64,000 nt of DNA from Macrocystis pyrifera (GCA_031763025.1 JASSKH010000003.1:11542734-11606733), one strand, 5' to 3'. Shown: positions 1 through 12,138, counted from the first letter of the stretch. A program made the numbers and translations. Notes: generated by a model from the letters alone, not told the origin.

Positions 1-1
1 C

Positions 2-472
2 ACTTCATGTCGGTAGACCAAGGCCCTCAAAAAGGCACAATGCGAGAGCGTTGAGACGACCATCCGCACACAACACCCCCTCTTTGCGGGGGCCGTACAG
101 CGGACGACCAGTGAGCAACTGACCCGCCGGGTGATGTTTGGGACGATGGCTGGTGGGGAGAACCCGGGATCAGGCCGACCAGAAAACGACTGGGCCCAAT
201 GTCTAGCAGACGATTTGAGGGGTTTTCAAGCCACCGAGGGGTACACTGAAAGCTCCCCTTTGACGTCCGGACCAGAGACAGTGTTATGGCCGAGGCGGCT
301 AAGAAGAGTCGCAAGTGGTATCGGAGGATCGTCGAAGCGGCGGACTGTTTTATGGCGAGGTGGCGCAGGGGGCAGGCGGAAAGGAGTTGGCTACGCCACG
401 CAGCTGACAACGCCAAGAGCGGCGACAAGGGGAGCGGGGGGGGGCAGCCGTAGTGATATAGCCTTCGACTAA
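2..472 (+). pseudogene. C-terminal fragment of a LINE-type (non-LTR) polyprotein, frameshifted
   Basis: An open frame enters from the left edge and carries a stretch of the form VMFGTMAGGEN-x-G-x-GRPE followed by a tryptophan and an acidic DDL segment, which I associate with the extreme C-terminus of LINE-type reverse-transcriptase polyproteins in stramenopiles. Near 285-295 the conserved reading (KWYRR..EAADCFMARW..) moves to another frame and stops near 453, so the copy is broken. Two relatives support the call: a minus-strand copy at 44555-44997 with the same MFGT(I/M)AGG and GILEAAEQFMGRW segments, and a nucleotide-level copy at 29133-29310. The catalytic domain would lie left of the window. 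The family assignment is from memory and was not searched. Confidence 0.55.
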
Positions 473-900
473 TGCAGAAACGACTTGGTAGTTGGTAAGG
501 TATTGGTTCGACTAATGAGTGGAACGTGTGCTACGATATATAGCCCTTGAATGCTAGCAGTTTTTGTTTGTTTCTTGTTGATTCGTTCACTGAGGGGGGC
601 GCGACAGCGGCAGTACTGACAGTTGACACCACTATTGACGAGAGTAAGAAGGAAATGGCAGAGGGTGTGGCAAGGTCCCCGGATCGGCTTTGCAACAGAG
701 ACAGGAACCCATGCTACTATCACCGCCTTGAGGACGCTTTCTCTTTCTTCCATCTTGCTTTTTGCCTTCTTTCGTTCTTTGTTTCCTTTCTTTCCCCGCC
801 GTATTTTTGCCGGCATACCCCTCTTCTTCGTGTTGCTTCGTCCTTGCGGCAGTCGTCTGTTCCTCTTCAGCACGTATGCTTTTCTTGTTGCAGCCTTTCT
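473..900 (+). repeat. 3-prime flank of the LINE-type fragment, shared with 29270-29712
   Basis: Downstream of the broken ORF the sequence stays alignable with 29270-29712: a TTTTTGTTTGTTTCTTG stretch, a CAGTACT..TTGACACC block, GACGAGAGTA(A/G)GAAGGA, and a long CT-rich run. The shared 3-prime non-coding sequence indicates one repeat family rather than two unrelated fragments. Confidence 0.65.
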
Positions 901-956
901 GATCATCTTGCGTAGTTTGCGCTATTTACCGTTTCATGTACTACAAAAATAAAAGC

Positions 957-1480
957 TTCCATATATCTACAACTCCAACAGCCCGGGGACGAAAACGGAC
1001 ATCCCCCGGGTCGATAGCGGCCGGCAAGGTGTTGAAACCTTATCCCCACTGCCCACCTGGCTAATTGATGATTAGACTGGGGCTCATCAAGGAGCCAGCG
1101 CGCGCCGAGAGTTTCCCTTCTGGACAAAGCCGAGGTTCCGCAGCGCATGAAGACGATAAGACCCATACCTGGACCAGAAATCCGTCCATACATACACCAC
1201 TCCAACAGCCCGTGGACGAAAACGGACATCGCCCAGGTTGATACCGCCGCGCAAGGTGTGGAAATCCGAATCTCACTGGCTGATTTCAAGTCGGCTGGGA
1301 GTCATGGTCCACGTCCCACGTCCCGCCGCACCCGGGGATGGTGAGGCCCCATCTCCGGATCAGAAATCCTTGCATACATGTACAACTCCAGCGACAAAAA
1401 CGGATACCTCCCAGGTCGATACAGCCCCGCGCGATGGTCCTTACATTTCCGTTCTGAGTGTGGCACATCACACAAAACTA
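957..1480. repeat. Three diverged tandem repeats of about 185-230 bp
   Basis: The block ACTCCA(A/G)C..GACGAAAACGGA followed by a GGTCGATA or GGTTGATA segment recurs near 970, 1200 and 1385. Each recurrence is preceded by a copy of CC(A/G)GA(C/T)CAGAAATCC or its decayed form. The unit appears non-coding, because neither strand keeps a frame across copies. Confidence 0.6.
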
Positions 1481-2454
1481 CGAGTACTACCACACCAGGT
1501 GCTCACGTCTTACTACGCACTGGTCCAGCCATAGAACAGATTTTCATTCGATCGGAACTTTTGCACTCATTTGACCCTTGTTTTGCTCCAAAATTGGCAC
1601 CGCGGTTCTTGAGCCCGCAGCGCGTTTGGATGTCTTCGAAGTTTTGGAATCCGAGATACTTACGTCGAGGAATGTCATGTCGAATAAATCCCGTCATGTA
1701 CGGGGATATCTCCATACTACGGTCTATACAACACCGAAAAATCTGTGCAGCCGGCGACGCTGATTCTCGGTATGACCATTCCTTGAGGCATGGCGAAACG
1801 ATCGATATCCGCCCCATCGCCTAGTTCATTTTCTATCAAGGAATACAAAGTGCGCATGATCCGCGATACAAAGTGAAGATATTACGATGATCGATCCAAA
1901 ATACTGATTTCTCGTCTCAATTTATCGGTTTGTCGTCTGTTATTTTTACACGTGACTCGCATCGCTCTCGTCTACCAGTACACGCTCTCTGGGGATCCAC
2001 TTTTTTCGACCCTTTTTTCCCTTACCAGGTACCTGGTATGTTTTAGCCAAAATGTCGACCGAGGCTTTCTTGACTCGGTGATAAATTTCGCGTCACTGAA
2101 AAAACAAAAATGGAGCCCCAAGTAATCGTTTTATTTTACTCTGAGAAAGTTCCACACGAAATTTCAGATCGAAAATCCCGAACCTAAGTTGGGAAAACGC
2201 CGGCAAGTACCGCCTGGTGATCACAGCCTGACCGGCTCGTGTTGGTAACGCAGGGCTAGCGCCACGGGCGGAGCCGTGGTCGTATCGCTAGTCATTCATA
2301 ATTACCCGTAAGCAGGTCATATCCAGGATTTGGTCGCAACAGGCGAAAGCACGGCGTATTTTGGTCGTGACCCGGCATCGCTGGTGGTGGGAGACAGCCA
2401 CGGCAAAAGGTAATGGAACCCTCTTGTTCCTCGTTCAATATTTTTCCCCGTCAC
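1481..2454. other. No gene recognised
   Basis: Short frames overlap on both strands without a recognisable motif or splice pattern. A palindromic ACCAGGTACCTGGT word lies near 2026-2040. Confidence 0.5.
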
Positions 2455-2595
2455 GGACGCCATTCGACGCGAGTCGACGACAGAAGAAAGGGCCGAAGTC
2501 TTCTCTCTCGCGATAACAAAACAAGGCACGAACCGTACGCAGTGGGGAGGGGGGAAGAGAGCCTGTTGTGTGACCCCGGATCTAAGTTTCGACTA
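2455..2595 (+). repeat. Dispersed repeat also present at 38725-38850
   Basis: Both places carry ATTCGACGCGAGTCGACGA, then GAAGAAAGGGC, TCTCGCGATAA, AAGGCACGAACCG, GAGAGCCTG and TGTGAC..CCGGAT. In this copy a MITE has inserted at the end of the match (2596-2699). Confidence 0.65.
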
Positions 2596-2699
2596 TTACG
2601 GGGGGGCATAGTAAATAGGACCAAATGTTGTTAGTAAAAATAAGGAAACATATAGTTTTTGTCTGTACCGTAGGTCCTATTTACTATGGCCCCCCGTAA
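2596..2699 (-). mobile_element. TA-flanked MITE (family M1)
   Basis: The ends are TTACGGGGGG..CATAGTAAATAGGACC and the inverse GGTCCTATTTACTATG..CCCCCCGTAA, flanked on both sides by TA. The length is about 104 bp with no coding capacity. The TA flanks and short inverted ends fit Tc1/mariner-type non-autonomous elements; the superfamily is inference. Confidence 0.8.
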
Positions 2700-2703
2700 T
2701 ACC

Positions 2704-5700
2704 GGATAGTAGAGCGAGTCGGGCGTTTGGGGTCTGACGCAGAGGGCACGAAGGAGGACCCACCCGATGGAAGGTCCTCCGACAAAAGCGAGGTAGGAAG
2801 AGGACAAACCGGGGGGGGAGGGGGGGCTCTACTGCCTTCACACTTTTCGGTGGCCCTCGGCAAATGGAACAGCACGCTGAAGCTAGCGGCAAAGACGCGA
2901 CATACACACATGCCATGCGTCGCGCAGGACGAAGTTCGCCATTTTGAGGGCGTATACCCAGAGGTCGGCCAATCACCTGTACAATTTGTAGTGGTCTATT
3001 TACATACCAGGTACCATGTTCGGAGGTCGTTTGGGCGTCACTTTTAGCTCGTACTATTAATAACTGTACCTGGTATGTACCAGGTAGTAACGTGTCTCAG
3101 TGCCCGGCGTTCCTTCTCGTAGCGCGAGCTATGTTCCTTCACGTAGCGCGAGTTACGTTGTACTCATGATGCAGTACGATCATGCGGTATTTTGCATTCC
3201 TGCAGCACGTACGTACGTTGTACGAGTTGGGCTGGCCAAGAGCAGCTTTTTAGTTCATGCGTTCATATCTCACGAACGACGACGAAGTAGCCAGAGCTGA
3301 TCATATCCTCTTGATCGGCCAATCAAAGCGGTCATGCACGTCTATGTTGTGTGCTGATTGGGCACGATCGCACAATGCTTTCTTTTTTCGAGTACATACA
3401 TACGAGTACGCGTAAGTACCTGGTGCTCGTATGATTTTTCTGGCTGGCATACCGTTCGTATGTACCCTGGTACCTGGCATGTATCACCTTGAGATCATGC
3501 CGCCCTGCGTCCATCGCGAAGGGGTTTTGGCCCTTGCTCATTCCCTTTCCTCGCATTTTGCCCACCGAGGAGGACGAGGAAGAAGAATGCTTCGCCAACG
3601 CTCGCGTCCCCATGTTCCTCGACCCCAGACCCGACCCCCCTTCTCCTTCTGCTTCTCCTTCTCCTTGATGTTCTTGTAAGACTTGTTTCTTGTGCTGCTG
3701 TTGTTCTTCTTGTTGTTCGTGTTCTGCTTGTTGTTCTGCCTTCGTGTTCCGCAAGGCAAGGCTGTTGTTGCAGTAGTTGTGTTCCTACCGCGCGGCGATG
3801 CCTTTCGCTCCTGTTCCCGGAAACGTCTCAACTGCCGTAGTATATTACAGATCTTCTACCCCCGAACTCTCGCTCGAGCGTCGAAGAAGCAAAGGACATG
3901 GTCAACGACGAACGACGAAAAGCAAGGAAAATTTGAAGCAAATATACAAAAGATATCATCAGAGATGACGATAAAATTTCCACGTCTGTTTTTCGTACTG
4001 GAAATAGAGTTCATAATTTATTTTCCGAGTGAGGGCAGACGAACTGGCGGTTTCGTACACATCAGCCGAAAAGGAACATTGTTGTTGCGGACGAATTATG
4101 CTGCGGACAAACTGTGCGCTGTGCCTGTGCCGGTGGTGGTACAGCAGCGCAGACGGGCACTTAGGCTGGCGCTTCTGGCACAGCATACCGCCCAGCTTGC
4201 ACTCGCAGCCTCGTCTAGTAGTACAGCAGTCGTAGTCGAAAAGTCGTGGCATTGTACGTGTTTGTTTACTGCTGTGCTGTTGTAGTACTCTGTGTTGCTT
4301 CATGAGTATCCACCATCCACCGTACATGAATGAATCAAGACAGATCTAAAAACTGCACGACGGGATGGCAAACCGCCCGCCAGCTCCTCAACAGCAGCAG
4401 CAGCAATCAAAATCTTGCCACACATAAGAAAAAACGATTAGGTCACTCATCTGCTTCATGCGGTCTCTTTGTTGGGCTGTTTCCTACGCGGTTCAGAAAT
4501 TGAGCTTCAGATTTTGACCCCATCCCCTTTTCAGCTGTGAACTTCGCGAATCGAAACAGGCTTTGTGGAAAAATCGGCTTGATTGTGCGTACAGAGATTC
4601 GAGCAAACGCCGAGACGAATTTCTTTTGTTGTAGTCTAGCGCCGCGAACAGACGCGCCAAGTGCGCTGCACTGCGCGTAGGACCCAAGTGCCCGAGCCAA
4701 CGCTGACTTCCTTTGGTCTGGCGGCGAAGAGACGTGCCGAGTGCGCTAGGGTCAACCTGTCTTGGGTATTTTGTGTTTCACAGTGTGACTTGCCTAATGC
4801 TGCTGTAGTCTACGAGGTGAGGGCCGAGTGCGCTTCTCATGGTCTTTAGACCCGAGCCCGCGCCAGCCGGCTGTAGCTTGGCCACGGAGAGACGCGCCGC
4901 CCCGCCGACCGCACGTCGGGCGCGAAGCGACGTCGTTATACAGCTAGCTGTGTCACCATCCAACTCATCGATCGTTCTGCTGCATTGCTGCTGCTTGCTG
5001 TCGTGGATAACATCTTGAATTTAGAGACCATGCCATTTTTCGATTTGAAAATCTGCTGGCCGAAGTCGTCGGATTTTGGGCCAAAATTTGATCATGGAAG
5101 TTGATGAAAGTTTCCACGGAAGTTGCTGGTAGGTTCCATGCATCCTATCCTTTACTTCCATGGAAGTAAAACGGAAGTAAAATCACTCCGTGTGGAATTT
5201 CGATCACGCCCATGGAAATAGTTTTTAGTTCCCATGAAAACCTCCGTCGACGACGGCAAAAGCGGCCGAGCGAGCCGGAGCCCACATTGATGCTGCCAGG
5301 GTTCGAACCAAATTCAACCGGGGGCGCGCAAACAGCAATAGTAGTGCGTACCAGGGCACAGTGCACATATATAGATGGGGGAAATGTTTCGTTGGTGCAC
5401 ATGTTTCGTCAGAGCTTTCGCATATCGCGCCACGAGCCGCGCGGGCTGTGTGGTGCGTCACCGCCGTACATACACAACCGAGAGTTCGACGCCGCACCAC
5501 TTCTCGACGTATATATCAGTCGCACAAACGATAATCGGCCGCTTTGAAGAGGCGACAAAACATACGTTTTGGGGGTATTGCTTGTTCAATTTTTATTGCC
5601 ACAGATCATTCATGCTTGGGGCCATTTTCGCCGCAGGCGTGTTTTGGTTTGTTTGTTTGTTTGTTTGTTTGTTCGTTGTTTTTTTGCTTTTTTTTCACCA

Positions 5701-6258
5701 CGAGGCGAACAAGGAACGGTCTGGGGTTGTGTTCACCACGAGCGAGCTTTCGTTTTATTTATCATTTCTTTGTCCCCACCTCGCCTTCGGCTCTTAGGTG
5801 TGGGGGTCGCACCACGAACCGACCGCCATGTTTTCGCCCTTGGTGCTTTTGACGTATAGCAGGAGCACTGCCGGCAACTACCACCTGGATTCACTTTCCC
5901 CATTTCCCCCCTAATTTCATGCCCTGGTTGGTGTTTTTATTCCATCCATAACTCTCGCTGATGAGCCGAACTGCGCCGTCGGTGCTTCTTTGTTTTAACC
6001 AAATATATACGAATCGTACGTTTTGCCAGCCAAGCTCCTTTCTGCCACCACGCACCTACTACGCCCCCTGCTGCGCATGCGTTCGTTTTTCTGTTCGGGT
6101 CCCCGTCTGTTAGTGACATATATTAAAGGAATACCTCCGTTCGGTCCGTGCCCACCTTCCTGCCCTGAGGTTTGAATCATGGGCGACCCCATAACATGCA
6201 ATTTACAGCTTTCGTCTTTAACGAAATTTACAGTCTCGTTTTCGCTATCTACTCTGTC
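2704..6258. other. No gene recognised; scattered palindromic words
   Basis: I see no convincing exon on either strand. Visible items are a G-run near 2811-2827, the palindrome TACCTGGTATGTACCAGGTA at 3068-3087, two GTAGCGCGAG(C/T)TA words near 3118-3150, and a (TTTG)n run at 5649-5674. The longest frames here are low-complexity and overlap on both strands. Confidence 0.5.
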
Positions 6259-6590
6259 CTCTCCCCCCCCCCCTCTCACCTTTTCTCCCCTCTCTCAACG
6301 TATTCCCCCTCCCCTCCCTCCCCCCCCTCCCTCCCCCCCCCCCTTCCCCCCCTCCCTCCCCCCCCCCCCCCCCCCTCTCTCCCTCCCTCCCTCCCCCTCC
6401 CTCCCTCGTTCCCTCCATCCCCCCCTCCATCCTCCCCTCTCTCGTTCCCCCCCTCCATCCTCCCCTTTCTCCCTCCCTCCCTCCCCCTCCCTCCCTCCTT
6501 CCTTCCCTCCCTCCCTCCCTTCCTCTCTCTCTCCCTCACTCCTTCCTTCCCTCCCTCCTTCCCTCCCGAACCCCCACCCTTCCGTCTCGT
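6259..6590. repeat. CCCT/CCCTCC pyrimidine tract
   Basis: About 330 bases are almost pure C and T in CCCT, CCTCCC and CTCT units. All six frames give proline/serine or glycine/arginine repeats, so these reading frames are not genes. The tract ends about 100 bases before a splice acceptor at 6691 or 6703 and probably lies in an intron. Confidence 0.85.
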
Positions 6591-6691
6591 TCCATTCCGT
6601 TGTATTCCCTTCCCCTCTTGCCATGACACGGATGAATTATCGCGGCATGGACGGGTCAGACTGGTTGAGCTGGGGCTTGACACTCCCGTAG

Positions 6692-8930
6692 CCAACACCG
6701 CAGTCCAGCTCCTCCAGAAGCTAAAGGGAAGGGTTACCAAGGAAGAGAAGGCGTCGGTTCAGATCCTGCTCGATTTCGTCGAGGCGTCCAAGGGATGGCC
6801 GAGGCTCACGGAGGTGCTGGAGAAGGACAATGTACGTAACATGAGGGTCTCGGGAAGGGGTAAACGAAAGATCCACAGCAGTCTCCGAAAATCACGCCCT
6901 CAATAGTTTTCGATATCTAGAATGTAATAAAGTACTACCAGACCAAATACCATCACTGTTCAACAAAAAGTGCACGTTTTGGAAATAACGCAGACATCTC
7001 ACGTTTTTGTTTGGGTTTCCGTGTACAAGGCTCAAAATTCGCACACGTTTCACGGTACTCCCGTGCTAACTAAACCCCATGTCCTGTTCTTACATCGCTC
7101 CCACGTGTAGTCCTCGTGCTGCGCCGCCGCCATCAGGTGCTCATCACGCAGCTCGAGCGGTCTTTCATATTCACCACCGGCTTGCAGCCTTCCTCCCCGA
7201 TCACGAAGGTCATGGCGTGTGTCGTCGCCTGCTTGCACGACAACCCGGACTTCTTGAAGGACTCATCCAGCACAACGGACATGCAAGCACTTGTGGATGA
7301 GTTGGGTGATTATATACACAAACAGTGGGGAAAAAAAAGTTCATGCCCGGTACTGCAGTTGTGCTTGTGAGATTTTTGTATATCTGGATCTCACCACTAA
7401 TGAGGCTGCATGAGTCGCCAACTGTGATAAGTACGGTTCCAGCTTTTAACCACCGCTACCCCTCCCTCCCGACGCCACGCTGCCTGTCGGAAACGTTCGC
7501 TCGCCCGCCCCCGAACACTGCCATCATTGCCCCCAAACACCGCCAACACCAACGTCGCCTCCAACACAACTACAAACACTGCTGTCGACACCACCATCGA
7601 CATCAACACCCGTACCGCTCACATCCCCAGCAACCATTGGCCCGGAGCAGGACCTATCCATGGGGTCGTGGACAACGCGAACAAGATTGAACAGCTGCCA
7701 CTGGGAGATTCTCCGCATGTTCCCGCATCAGCGTTTTATTGTCAGGGTGAGTCCTCGTCCTCCTCCTCCTCTTCCTCCTCGTTCCCCTCCTGTTCCGCCT
7801 CGCTCCCCTATATCGCACACGACCTTCTGGAGGAGACCGCCTTGTCTCGTTTACCACTCAGCATACGATAGTGTCCGCCGATTGAATACAAGCTATTAAT
7901 TAGCCCACACCTGGTATCTTTTGGTAACGAAGTATTATTCTTCGATTCTTTGTATACTACTTGTGCTACAGCAGCGGTCCAAAGCCGTTCAAAGGTGAAC
8001 GGACACCCGTTCACAATTGAACGGATACATATATACATACCTGGTCAAAATATGAACGGGTACCAGCTGTGCGTATCCTAAAAGTTTGGCAATCGACCGC
8101 CGGTATGATACTAATTTTTCCTTTTGAGACTGTTTGCCGTCTGACTCGGTGTGTTGTCCATGGGCGTCCGCAGGTGACCGAAACGGATCTCGTCGTCCCC
8201 ACCGACAACGGCGACCGCTACCAGGTGCCCGCTAGCCACGGTTCGGTTCGGTTCGGTTCGGTTCGGTTCGGTTCGGTTCGGTTCGGTTCGGTTCGGGAAA
8301 AAGCTGGTATATTGTGTGGCGGGGAAGATGGGATGGGTACGGGTGAAGGGAAGCAGGACAAGAGAGAAGTAGATGGGATAAATAAGGGCGAGAGAGAGAC
8401 ATGGGGTTGGAGCAGAACACGGCCTCTTTTTTTGTGTGTTTCAGGTTTTTCTCTTGTCCGAGCGAAGAAAAAAGACTTGACCATGCCAGCGAACTCAAAG
8501 TACAGCAGTAACAGACATCTCGTCCTTTTGACCCTCTGCTTCGTTCGAGTAAAACACGTTTTTTTTCCGGTCATTTATTTATCATCAACTGATTATTTCT
8601 TCCATGTTAGTTGTTTTTGTTTGTGATTTGTTTGTTTTTTATTGTTCCCTTTTGATTCCTTCGGCCGTTCCGTCAATCGAGCGATTGGTAGGTCGGTCGA
8701 TAGGTAAGCAGACCTTTAATTGCAGGTGGCCGTTTCCCCCATCCCCACCATTATTTCTCAATTGCGTTTCGGCTCGGGCACCGGGGGGGGGATTCGGGGG
8801 AATTTGTTCCGTCGCTAATTTCGTTGCAATATTATTCCAGGTAGAGAAGGGGGAAAATTTTATCAACCACCACCAGGCCTTGAACCAGATCGACAAGCTC
8901 AAATTCTGGCAAAGACGCAAGGCAGTTTAA
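6692..8930 (+). CDS. 3-prime exons of an unrecognised multi-exon host gene
   Basis: Five exons fit a single frame: 6692 (or 6704)-6859, 7111-7305, 7631-7746, 8174-8224 and 8841-8930. Each junction has a usable GT donor and AG acceptor, and the phases agree (phase 1 across the first two introns, phase 0 across the last two). The stop is TAA at 8928-8930. The product reads as a helical protein with QLLQKLKGRVTKEEK and FVEASKGWPRLTEVLEKD in the first exon, LERSFIFTTGL and ACVVACLHDNPDFL in the second, CHWEILRMFPHQRF in the third, and an ending rich in K, R and Q. I do not recognise the family. Upstream exons would lie left of the pyrimidine tract and were not found. An earlier donor at 6832 is possible but breaks the phase. 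Confidence 0.65.
8238..8297. repeat. (CGGTT)n microsatellite
   Basis: About twelve perfect pentanucleotide units lie just inside the intron that follows exon 8174-8224. Confidence 0.95.
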
Positions 8931-8995
8931 ACCCAGGCGTTTCGTGGGAAACCCCGAACTCAAGAATGATGTGAGCCTCGCACGTATGATTTTTA

Positions 8996-9098
8996 TACGG
9001 GGGACCATAGTAAATAGGACCAAATATTGTCATTAAAAATTGGTAGATACATGGGTTTTTGTATGTACCGTAGGTCCTATTTACTATGGTCCTCCGTA
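8996..9098 (-). mobile_element. MITE family M1
   Basis: The ends are TACGGGGGACCATAGTAAAT and ATTTACTATGGTCCTCCGTA. The element sits next to a second, oppositely oriented copy only a few bases away. Confidence 0.8.
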
Positions 9099-9104
9099 TT
9101 AGTA

Positions 9105-9208
9105 TTATGGGGGTCCATAGTTAATAGGACCTATGATATGCATAAAACCTTTATATTTACCTATTTTTACTACCAATATTTAGTCCAATTTACTATGGTC
9201 CCCCGTAA
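9105..9208 (+). mobile_element. MITE family M1, GTTAATAGG subtype
   Basis: It runs from TTATGGGGGTCCATAGTTAA to TTTACTATGGTCCCCCGTAA with TA on both sides (9103-9104 and 9209-9210). The left arm carries the GTTAATAGG variant seen at 36699 and in the inner copies at 18159 and 20109. Confidence 0.82.
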
Positions 9209-9210
9209 TA

Positions 9211-10303
9211 GCTGCTTTTTTCACTGTGGTTGTTGTTGTCGCCGTTGTGGGTGCTGGTGGACTGCGCCGTCAACAACAACGAATCTAACCGAAGCGCGGC
9301 TTGCAGTTCGTGCACGCATGGGGTTTCTTCCACCCGCCCAAACAAACGTGGAGCAACTATACCCGTACCCAGCTACGCCACACACCAGCAAGGTTAATTG
9401 CACTATTACTACAGTTCTTGCTTCGCGCGACTTTTTTTGTCTCCTACGTACGTACGTACAGTATTGTCTATTCGCGTGAAACACGCAATTAAAATTGTAT
9501 TTTTGACGTTCAGTGTGTTTTGTGGGGCAGTCTCAAGGCCAACTTTGAACGCAAACTTTGTACCCACTACGTGAGTCTAATAAATAGCGGGCGCAACAGA
9601 TGAAGCTGTGTACCCCAAGCTCTCAATCTACGCAGCGATGCGACAAAACACATGTGAACATTTCCATCCACCTACCGCCCGACTGACTCACCCATCCATC
9701 CATCTCCCATGTATCGACCGACCAAACAACCCACCTCCCTTTTATCGACCGACCCCCCCCCCCCCTCCACGCAACTTCTATTTTCCCGCTGTGTCATATT
9801 TCCTGCCTGCCCTGCGTTGCTTGCCTCGCAACCCTCTCCCCCGCCCCCACCAACCCCGACTACAGGCGCCAATGTGTGTCCATGTGGACGTGTGTGAAGG
9901 GTTTTGCCTTTGCCTACTCCGACTGTATTGATGTGTCACACACCCGAGTCGAGGACGGTTACCTCTTCCTCCCCCCCGTCCCCCGCAACACACGCACACG
10001 AATACGCTTCCCTTTCGCGTCCTTCCCAATATCCCGCCATGCATTATTTTCCTTTCCCCCCACTCCCTTCTGCCGGGGCTGTTCTTGGCCTCGAAAATGC
10101 TCACGCACAATGGCCGGCCGCGTCTATATTTATACACGCGTGAACGTGCGAACGTTTCGGGCACGCACGAGTTGCAGGTGTTCACCTTCGGCTGCGCAGA
10201 CCCCCCCTTATGTAGCCGCTTGAAAAAATACACAAAAAGAGCAAACGAGGGGCCAGAAAAGAGAACCTCGCTACCACGACCCCTTATTGCTATAAGGCCA
10301 ACC
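9211..10303. other. No gene recognised
   Basis: The sequence is mixed, with C-rich stretches near 9750-9850. Long frames exist on both strands at 9778-10464 but show repetitive proline, arginine and glycine content and no motif. Confidence 0.45.
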
Positions 10304-10425
10304 TCACCACTCGATGGTGATCTTGCTCCTGGCGGCCTCGATGATGACGAGCGCGTGGGCGACGTAACCCCACGGCATGCCATCTTTGGGCGAGGTGTCA
10401 GCAGTGATGTTGTGGTTTCGCAATA
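10304..10425 (-). CDS. Possible terminal exon of an unrecognised gene
   Basis: Read on the minus strand, a pyrimidine-rich stretch ending in AAAG is followed by 40 codons with natural composition, including TADTSPKDGMPWGYVAHA and VIIEAARSKITIEW, then TGA at 10306-10304. The start (10425) is chosen at the AG just after the C-rich tract. I do not recognise the protein. No upstream exon was found to the right, where there is a MITE, so this may be an orphan fragment. Confidence 0.4.
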
Positions 10426-10430
10426 CTTTA

Positions 10431-10461
10431 CGCGGGGGTGGGGGGGGGGGGGGGGGGGGGG
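10431..10461. repeat. Poly(G) run
   Basis: A nearly uninterrupted G tract abuts the minus-strand candidate exon. On that strand it would serve as the pyrimidine tract of the acceptor. Confidence 0.9.
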
Positions 10462-10560
10462 CATTCGGGAAGATTCATGCCATATATGAACGGTTGGGTT
10501 TCCCCATTTTTTTTAATGAGGGTCCTCACCAACTTGGGGAGCTTTGCACACATACATACA

Positions 10561-10681
10561 TTATTATTATGCTTGCCTTCCGACAATATAGCGTAGATGC
10601 CGTTCCTGCATAAACCAAACACACATACATACATACATACATACATACATACATACATACATACATACATACATACATACA
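10561..10681. repeat. Conserved 48-bp word plus (CATA)n microsatellite
   Basis: 10561-10608 carries ATTATTATGCTTGCCTTCCG followed by a block ending GATGCCGTTCC. It recurs in reverse complement at 30073-30122. Here it is followed by a CATA repeat at about 10619-10681; at the other site it abuts a long (AAT)n array. Confidence 0.8.
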
Positions 10682-10722
10682 CCCAGCAACCCGGTCTCCA
10701 GACGAAATGAAAAAAATGATTA

Positions 10723-10838
10723 TTACGGGGGACCATGGTAAATACGTAGGACCTATGGTAGACACAAAAACCTACCCGGTACATATTTACCTATTCTTAC
10801 CAACAGTATTTGGTCCTATTTACTATGGTCCCCCGTAG
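10723..10838 (+). mobile_element. MITE family M1
   Basis: Ends are TTACGGGGGACCATGGTAAA and TTTACTATGGTCCCCCGTAG, with TA flanks at 10721-10722 and 10839-10840. It carries an extra CGTA insertion in the left arm. Confidence 0.8.
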
Positions 10839-10883
10839 TAGTAACCCGATGAAGCATTATTACGTGTGTCACGGGGGAATGCC

Positions 10884-10981
10884 AACCTTTTTAGGACTGC
10901 AGTCCCGTTTTGGGGGATAAAGTACTCATATGTTGAGTGATTTGCCCCCCAAAACAGGACTGCACGGTCCTAAAAAGGGTT
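10884..10981. mobile_element. Short hairpin element with 34-bp inverted arms
   Basis: The left arm, AACCTTTTTAGGACTGCAGT and onward to GTTTTGGGGG, matches the reverse complement of 10945-10981 with few mismatches around a loop of about 28 bases. There is no coding capacity. Only one copy is seen here, so mobility is inferred from structure. Confidence 0.6.
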
Positions 10982-11459
10982 GAGGCTCTTTTCGAAGAAT
11001 TCGGCTGAAACCATTTTTGGACTGGGGTTCGCGTGGTCTTGATTCCTACGTAAAATAAGACCTTAATTTACTGGTACCTTCTCACGTACCAGCACCTGGA
11101 AAGAGTTACACCCCAAACCGAGGATAGTTTGTTTAGAAATAGCGTTTTGGCCACGTTTGTTTTTGTCAATCATTCTGGGGTTGGGTAAAACTTTTTTCTG
11201 GAAAGTTACGTGCTTGGGACTAAAGACAAAAAACAAAAACTTTGGTTCCAACCCAAGTCTTCGCAGAACACCTTATTATCGTAAAAATACCGTACTCCAA
11301 CGGTACTCCAACGGTACTCCAACGATATAATTCCTCGGTCGAGAAGCCCGGTCGGTCAGAAGTGTCTCGGTCCAATATGTGCTGTCATGCTCCTATCCTA
11401 GTACGCGTCGGAAAAGTCTGTTCCCATGACGCTAACAACATACAGTGTAAAACGGTGGT

Positions 11460-12138
11460 CCTTCTGTAGTGCCGGTCGCCCGCTACTATGTGTTGTGCCG
11501 GAATCTCGATGATATAGCGCGGAGAGACTTGACCAAACAACACACTCCATCTCGATTTGCCAGAATCGACAACTCACGCGATCCAGATCTCCAACCCCAG
11601 TCTGATATACTAGATATATGTGATGGTACTGCTTTGAATGGTGCAGAAAGGCCGGTCGCCACCTGGCAACCCGAGCCCTGTGACTGACTTACCGCCTTCG
11701 GGCCGCATCTCCACCCGGACGCGCCGACGAACAGCCGCTGCCATTGGCACTCCGCCGCCTGCTGTTGTTGATGGCTTCGGGTCCGGCGGGGCTCCTGGAC
11801 CATTCGCCCGGCGTGCTATCACCCCGCCGCGAGTCCCACCGCCGCGAATGCCCCCGGCCGTCGTTTTGGCCCCTGCTCCTGCCACCTCCCGACAGTACCC
11901 ATTCCGTCCGACCGCCAGCGCGCCGAGCTTGTGGGAACTGCTCTTTCACGGGTCCCGCTGCCGATGGACGTGCCGTCCGTCACAACGACCGACTTGGATA
12001 CCCTCGGCGCAGCTGCCGAATTACACTTCGGTGATTCTGCGGCACGCTGATCATATGCCGACTGGGCTCGGGAGTAACAGAATTGAGCCCGCGTGCAACG
12101 CAGCCATGCTCTACATAGTTCTTGATCGGCCGTAAGCT
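11460..12138 (+). pseudogene. Degenerate 5-prime part of Ty3/gypsy remnant
   Basis: A proline-rich open frame (about 11638-12135) precedes the integrase-like frames with no identifiable gag knuckle, protease or reverse transcriptase. Near 11625-11660 it shares a GATGGTACTGCTTTGAATG stretch with the LTR-like repeat at 14956, so the junction may be a 5-prime LTR remnant. The assignment rests on its neighbours. Confidence 0.35.

Noticed and set aside
6172-6740. Proline-rich frame and glycine/arginine-rich antisense frames
   Set aside because: A CCCT-type simple repeat explains both strands; only the end from 6692 belongs to an exon.
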